Shown: in pieces, positions 5,960 to 8,926 of the stretch | Layout of the letters: each line of letters starts with the position of its first letter | Position numbering within the stretch: position 1 is the first letter of the stretch | Source: T3Sed10-241 sp036796255 | GTDB lineage: Bacteria > Bacteroidota > Bacteroidia > Flavobacteriales_D > Cryomorphaceae | Direction of reading: 5' to 3' | Length of the DNA stretch: 8,926 nt | Assembly (NCBI GenBank): GCA_036796255.1 | Contig: DAIRDH010000099.1 | Coordinates: 1 to 8,926 of the forward strand | The notes under the pieces: model-generated | The model's database searches: none | Seen by the model: only the letters and a program-made list of their open reading frames with translations | Told to the model about the DNA's origin: nothing | Position numbers and translations under genes: made by a program

Positions 5960-7512
5960 ATGAGCAGCGAAGCGCTATTGGTTTTTATAATTCTCTTTCT
6001 AACCTTAGCCGCGTTTATATGGGGCCGGTTCAGGCTGATGTGGTGGCACTCACCAGCCTGCTTGCACTGGTGGTGGCCGGTGTGATCAGTGCTGAAGATG
6101 CCTTTACCGGATTTGCCCATCCCGCAGTAGTCACGGTAGCCGCGGTGCTGGTGATCAGTGCCGGATTGAAGCACAGTGGCCTTATTGATGCCATTGGCAA
6201 AGTACTCCACAAGACTGGCAACAACATCACCCTTCAACTGGCAGTGCTCTGCGTGATGGTATGCGCGGCCTCAGCGTTTATGAACAATGTGGGCGCCCTG
6301 GCAGTGCTTATGCCGGTGGCCATTCAAATGGCCCGCAAAAGCGAGATTCCGCCCTCCCTNNNNNNNNNNNNNNNNNNNNNNNNNNNNNNNNNNNNNNNNN
6401 NNNNNNNNNNNNNNNNNNNNNNNNNNNNNNNNNNNNNNNNNNNNNNNNNNNNNNNNNNNACCAATGCTGATTTCACCTTGCTTTCTTTTTTGCGCGACAA
6501 GCGCTTGATGTATGCGCCGAGCCATTGGAATAAACTGCGCGAGGGCGACATCCTGATCATCGAAGCGGAATCGGAAGAGTTGACGAAATTCGTTTCTGAT
6601 ACGCAGGTGCAATTGGTGGGCGACGAGGTGCTGCGCCGCGATGCGGAAGGTGCGGAAGAAATTCGAACGTTTGAAGTGGTGGTAATGGCGGATGCCCCTA
6701 TCCTCAACCGGAGCGCTGCCAACCTGCATTTGCGTGAACGCTACGGTGTAAACCTCCTCGCCATTGCGCGAAGCAACCGACAGCTGCGCAAACGGATAGA
6801 CCACATCAGCTTCAGGGCGGGCGACGTCCTGTTGATTCAGGGCTATGCTGAAAGCATTGATGAAACGGTGGCCGAAATGGGCTGCCTGCCCCTCGCCGAT
6901 CGCAACCTCAGCATTGGTGGCAAGCAGCAGATCATTCTTGGGCTCTCCATATTTACTGCGGCTATTTCGGCGGTGGTATTTGGGTGGCTCACTGTTGAGG
7001 TGGCCTTTACTGCCGCAGCTCTTATCATGGTGCTGGTCGAGGTACTGCCGCTGCGCCATGTGTATACCAGCGTTGACTGGCCGGTGATCGTGCTGTTGGC
7101 CGCGATGATTCCTGTGGGAAGTGCCTTGGAAAGCAGCGGAGGCGCAGGGCTTATCGCCACCCAAATGCTTGAGGTGGGTGAAAAAATACCGCCCTGGGCG
7201 GCCCTGGGCTTGCTGCTATTTACCACAATGATGCTTTCGAATGTGATCAACAATGCCGCCACAGCTGTACTCATGGCGCCCATTGCGCTGAGCATTGCCG
7301 CCGGACTGCAACTCAACAGCGATCCCTTCCTGATGACCATTGCGGTGGGCGCATCGGCTACCTTCCTCACGCCCATAGGCCATCAATCGAACACCCTGAT
7401 CATGGGGCCGGGCGGCTATAAGTTTAAAGACTTTCTCAGGATGGGAATTCCCATGACGGTGCTCATCGCCGCACTCGCTGTGCCGCTGATCATGTATTTC
7501 TGGCCGGTGTGA
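5960..7512 (+). CDS. SLC13-type permease with RCK-C (TrkA-C) domains, frameshifted near the N-terminus and interrupted by an assembly gap
   Basis: This is a divalent-anion:Na+ symporter-family membrane transporter of the CitM/SLC13 type. It has two membrane halves flanking cytoplasmic RCK-C domains. The first half includes FMNN (6277-6288). After the gap come the end of one RCK-C domain (LREGDILIIEAE, around 6532-6567) and a complete second one (about 6661-6892). The second half has SNVINNAATAVLMAP (7237-7281) and the TPIGHQSN hairpin motif (7369-7392). The natural start is ATG 5960: it encodes MSSEALLVFIILFLTLAAF, the expected first helix, and then shifts frame at 6033-6034. Adding one G (AGG GCT GAT) joins it to ADVVALTSLLALVVAG. 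A frame open from 5890 avoids the shift but encodes a non-family, soluble N-terminus. The gap removes the first half's hairpin, usually G-T-P-P-N. The substrate is unknown; dicarboxylate, sulfate and other anions are possible. Confidence 0.88.
6360..6459. other. Assembly gap of exactly 100 N
   Basis: Exactly 100 ambiguous bases interrupt the SLC13 permease, which is the usual placeholder for a gap of unknown length. The reading frame happens to stay the same on both sides, but the placeholder supplies only about 33 codons. The missing parts (end of the first membrane half, linker, and most of the first RCK-C domain) normally need around a hundred residues or more, so the true gap is probably larger. 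Confidence 0.95.
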
Positions 7513-7562
7513 TATTGGCAAGGGTGCCTTTAGTTATTAAATGACTTCAGCGTTCAGTGACG

Positions 7563-7916
7563 CTAAACTCTTCGAAGTGGAGATAATTTCCTTGGGAGCT
7601 GTTCTGTTGGGAAAAAATCTGTAACATGGACTGCCGTTCGCTCGACATCCACGCAGTAAATTATCTTTATGGTTGCTCGGTAATGTCTTTCAAACAAGAT
7701 AAACCTGTAATCTCTATTTTTACCAGTAAGTGCAGGTTCAAGGCTTCCCTGATCGGGATAAGTTTGAAGCCTAAAGGGCTCTTCAAGTAATTCTAGTGCA
7801 ATCTGAGTGGCTCGTTCATCTGAATAATGCTGAAACAAATAATCTAGAATCTCAAAGTAAGACCTCTCAGCACTTTCAGTAATTATGACTTCGTATTCTT
7901 GCGGTGTTGCAACCAT
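7563..7916 (-). CDS. ParE/RelE-family toxin of a type II toxin-antitoxin pair
   Basis: This 117-residue protein has the RelE/ParE fold pattern: an N-terminal strand YEVIITESAERSYFEILDYL (8-27), a helix with ATQIALELLEEPFRLQTYP (36-54), then NRDYRFILFERHYRATIKIIY (67-87) and the closing strand AVHVTDFFPTEQLPRKL (95-111). RelE members cleave ribosome-bound mRNA and ParE members poison gyrase; the sequence does not tell which applies here. The ATG at 7916 overlaps the last 34 bases of the antitoxin gene in another frame, which indicates translational coupling with antitoxin first. The stop codon TAG lies in a small AT-rich convergent space facing the permease gene. Confidence 0.85.
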   Translation of the reverse strand: MVATPQEYEVIITESAERSYFEILDYLFQHYSDERATQIALELLEEPFRLQTYPDQGSLEPALTGKNRDYRFILFERHYRATIKIIYCVDVERTAVHVTDFFPTEQLPRKLSPLRRV

Positions 7917-8104
7917 GTCTTCACATCTTTGCTGAACCGTTCATAAGTCCGCGTCTTCCCTTCCAAAATATCTTTTTCAGAAGCCTTGGCACGTATTTGG
8001 ATTTCAATTTCAGAAAGAGCTTTGTCCAACTGAATAATATCCGATTCGTCTTGAAATTTCATGAATCGCTCAATGAGCTTCAATTTTCTCGCTTCAATAT
8101 TCAT
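7883..8104 (-). CDS. Antitoxin of the ParE/RelE-type toxin-antitoxin pair
   Basis: This small, charged, mostly helical protein (73 residues) has the organisation of Bacteroidota antitoxins that accompany ParE/RelE toxins. Its N-terminal helical segment (IERFMKFQDESDIIQLDKAL) is followed by the toxin-wrapping tail ASEKDILEGKTRTYERFSKDVKTWL, which resembles the usual I-x-x-G-R/K-T-x-T/S-x-E motif. I do not see a classical DNA-binding domain with certainty. Identification rests on this tail, on its size and on the 34-base overlap with the toxin gene. The start at 8104 is supported by an exact TAnnTTTG element (8131-8138) placed about 26 bases upstream. The gene begins 78 bases after the PAQR gene's stop in the same direction but has its own promoter. 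Confidence 0.8.
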   Translation of the reverse strand: MNIEARKLKLIERFMKFQDESDIIQLDKALSEIEIQIRAKASEKDILEGKTRTYERFSKDVKTWLQHRKNTKS

Positions 8105-8130
8105 AACAGCGCCATTTCTATTGGTATTAA

Positions 8131-8138
8131 CAAATGTA
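8131..8138 (-). promoter_or_regulatory. Bacteroidota -7 promoter element (TACATTTG) for the toxin-antitoxin operon
   Basis: On the minus strand this is an exact TAnnTTTG match, 26 bases before the antitoxin ATG, implying a leader of roughly 20 bases. A suitable -33 TTG at standard spacing is not evident. I saw no clear palindromic operator around it. Confidence 0.5.
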
Positions 8139-8182
8139 TCGAATCTTCAACAATCATGAATGTAAACGCTGCAGATTATGCT

Positions 8183-8818
8183 TTACGCAAACACCTTCCA
8201 GATACAAATGTAATGACAGAGCGCGCCACCCAGCACAAAAACGTGCCATATGGCGTGGTGAAAAGGAATGCGCTTTACAAGGTAAAACAGCACGCCCACG
8301 CTGTAGCAGGCCCCACCAGCGGCGAGCCACCACACCTGCTCATCGGGCAGGGCCTCTTTGAATGAGCTGGGAGCCAGCACCACCAGCCAACCCATGGCGA
8401 GATAGATGCCTGTGGAAACGAAGCGAAACTTGCCTGTGAAAAACACCTTGAACAGCGTCCCGGCAGCGGCAAATCCCCAGATGACCCAGAGCATAAGGCG
8501 TGCATCTGTCGGTGCGGCAAATATCAGGAGCAGCGGCGTGTACGTGCCGGCGATCATGTAGTAAATGCTGATGTGGTCCCAGATTTTCATCAGGCCCTTG
8601 CGCTGCGGATTTTTCACATAGTGATACAAGGTGCTAAAGCCGAATACCATCAAGAAACCAATGCCATAGGCTATGGCACCGGCAATGTCGCCATTAGTGG
8701 TGAAGCCGGCCTTGTAAACTGAAAGAACAAGCAGTGGCAGGGCCAGCAGGCCGAATAAAAATCCCAGCAGGTGGGTAATCACATTGGCCTGCTCATGGGC
8801 GGGTGAATATGTCGACAT
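8183..8818 (-). CDS. trhA: PAQR-family membrane protein (hemolysin III / TrhA type)
   Basis: This 211-residue protein has seven predicted membrane helices and is the usual full length for bacterial hemolysin III/PAQR proteins. Hallmarks are EQANVITHLLG (9-19), the S-x-x-x-H motif STLYH (62-66), WDHISIYYMIAGTYTP (80-95) and the C-terminal H-x-x-x-H motif HAIWH (188-192). His66, His188 and His192 are the expected metal ligands. Bacterial members are linked to membrane-lipid homeostasis; the old name hemolysin III comes from a Bacillus cereus protein and does not by itself indicate a toxin here. The ATG follows TACCTTTG by four bases, so the transcript may be leaderless. Transcription runs toward the toxin-antitoxin operon. 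Confidence 0.93.
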   Translation of the reverse strand: MSTYSPAHEQANVITHLLGFLFGLLALPLLVLSVYKAGFTTNGDIAGAIAYGIGFLMVFGFSTLYHYVKNPQRKGLMKIWDHISIYYMIAGTYTPLLLIFAAPTDARLMLWVIWGFAAAGTLFKVFFTGKFRFVSTGIYLAMGWLVVLAPSSFKEALPDEQVWWLAAGGACYSVGVLFYLVKRIPFHHAIWHVFVLGGALCHYICIWKVFA

Positions 8819-8822
8819 GGGG

Positions 8823-8830
8823 CAAAGGTA
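8823..8830 (-). promoter_or_regulatory. Bacteroidota -7 promoter element (TACCTTTG) for the PAQR gene
   Basis: On the minus strand this is an exact TAnnTTTG match whose G is five bases before the first base of the ATG at 8818. Transcription should therefore start at or beside the start codon. The same spacing and the same following bases (TTTGCCC) are seen at mutS2. No clear -33 element. Confidence 0.55.
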
Positions 8831-8895
8831 ATTTGATCGGAGATAATTTGACGGTAAAATACAATTGTCATTAAATGAGATGCTCCACTAGAATA

Positions 8896-8910
8896 ATGGC
8901 CGGAGGCCAT
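8896..8910. repeat. REP-like palindrome ATGGCC-GGA-GGCCAT at the window edge
   Basis: A perfect six-base stem (8896-8901 with 8905-8910) encloses a GGA loop and is followed by AGAAATATGTC. GGCCGGAGGCC-type palindromes followed by an A/T-rich AGAAATATGTC tail recall dispersed intergenic repeats of environmental Bacteroidota. This family link is from memory of such sequences, not from a search. The rest of the unit, if any, lies beyond the window. It sits upstream of the PAQR promoter. Confidence 0.5.
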
Positions 8911-8926
8911 AGAAATATGTCACACG

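Noticed and set aside
6271..7164. Long minus-strand open frame opposite the permease
   Set aside because: It spans the N gap and is the complement of a well-conserved transporter; its sequence is compositionally odd and matches no family.
7517..7528. GGCA-AGGG-TGCC hairpin just after the permease stop, followed by TTTAGTT
   Set aside because: The stem is only four base pairs and the T run is broken, so it is too weak to call a terminator.
7549..7564. AGCGT/ACGCT inverted repeat between the convergent permease and toxin genes
   Set aside because: Five base pairs with no adjacent T run; it could occur by chance.
7904..8365. 153-codon plus-strand frame
   Set aside because: It lies antisense to the antitoxin and the PAQR gene and shows no domain.
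1..8926. CRISPR array, tRNA, rRNA, insertion sequence or phage genes
   Set aside because: I saw no regularly spaced repeats, no cloverleaf or rRNA-like sequence and no transposase or phage protein.

Overview
The window looks like a chromosomal piece of a Bacteroidota bacterium. Four things point there: a secreted amylase ending in a type IX secretion (T9SS) sorting domain, start codons without Shine-Dalgarno sequences, TAnnTTTG-type -7 promoter elements just upstream of several genes, and an N-terminal MutS2 sequence of the Bacteroidota style. The sequence does not fix the order or family. A run of 100 N's (6360-6459) marks this as a scaffold with an unsized assembly gap.

Layout from left to right. 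Positions 1-305 (minus) hold the first 101 codons of mutS2, cut by the window edge. Positions 306-679 hold no gene, only short degenerate repeats. On the minus strand follow a large secreted GH13 alpha-amylase (680-3223), a secreted alpha/beta-hydrolase (esterase) fused to a TPR tail (3339-4571), and an AraC-family regulator split by a one-base frameshift (4691-5535). Divergent from the regulator, on the plus strand, are a small DUF202 membrane protein (5613-5927) and an SLC13-type permease with RCK-C/TrkA-C domains (5960-7512). The permease carries a second one-base frameshift near its N-terminus and contains the N gap. Converging on it from the minus strand is a toxin-antitoxin pair (antitoxin 7883-8104, ParE/RelE-like toxin 7563-7916), then a PAQR/hemolysin III membrane protein (8183-8818). 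The right edge ends in a palindrome that resembles REP-type repeats.

How the genes fit together. The amylase and the hydrolase both have export signals and lie in the same direction, but each has its own candidate promoter, so they are neighbours rather than a proven operon. No SusC/SusD pair is visible, so this is not a canonical polysaccharide utilisation locus within the window. The DUF202 and SLC13 genes are 32 bases apart and probably co-transcribed; the divergent AraC gene is a plausible but untested regulator of them. The toxin and antitoxin overlap by 34 bases and form one unit.

I see no strong evidence of an undescribed system. The most useful observations are the two single-base homopolymer contractions that break two adjacent genes, the promoter geometry implying leaderless mRNAs for mutS2 and the PAQR gene, and the duplicated N-terminal module of the amylase.
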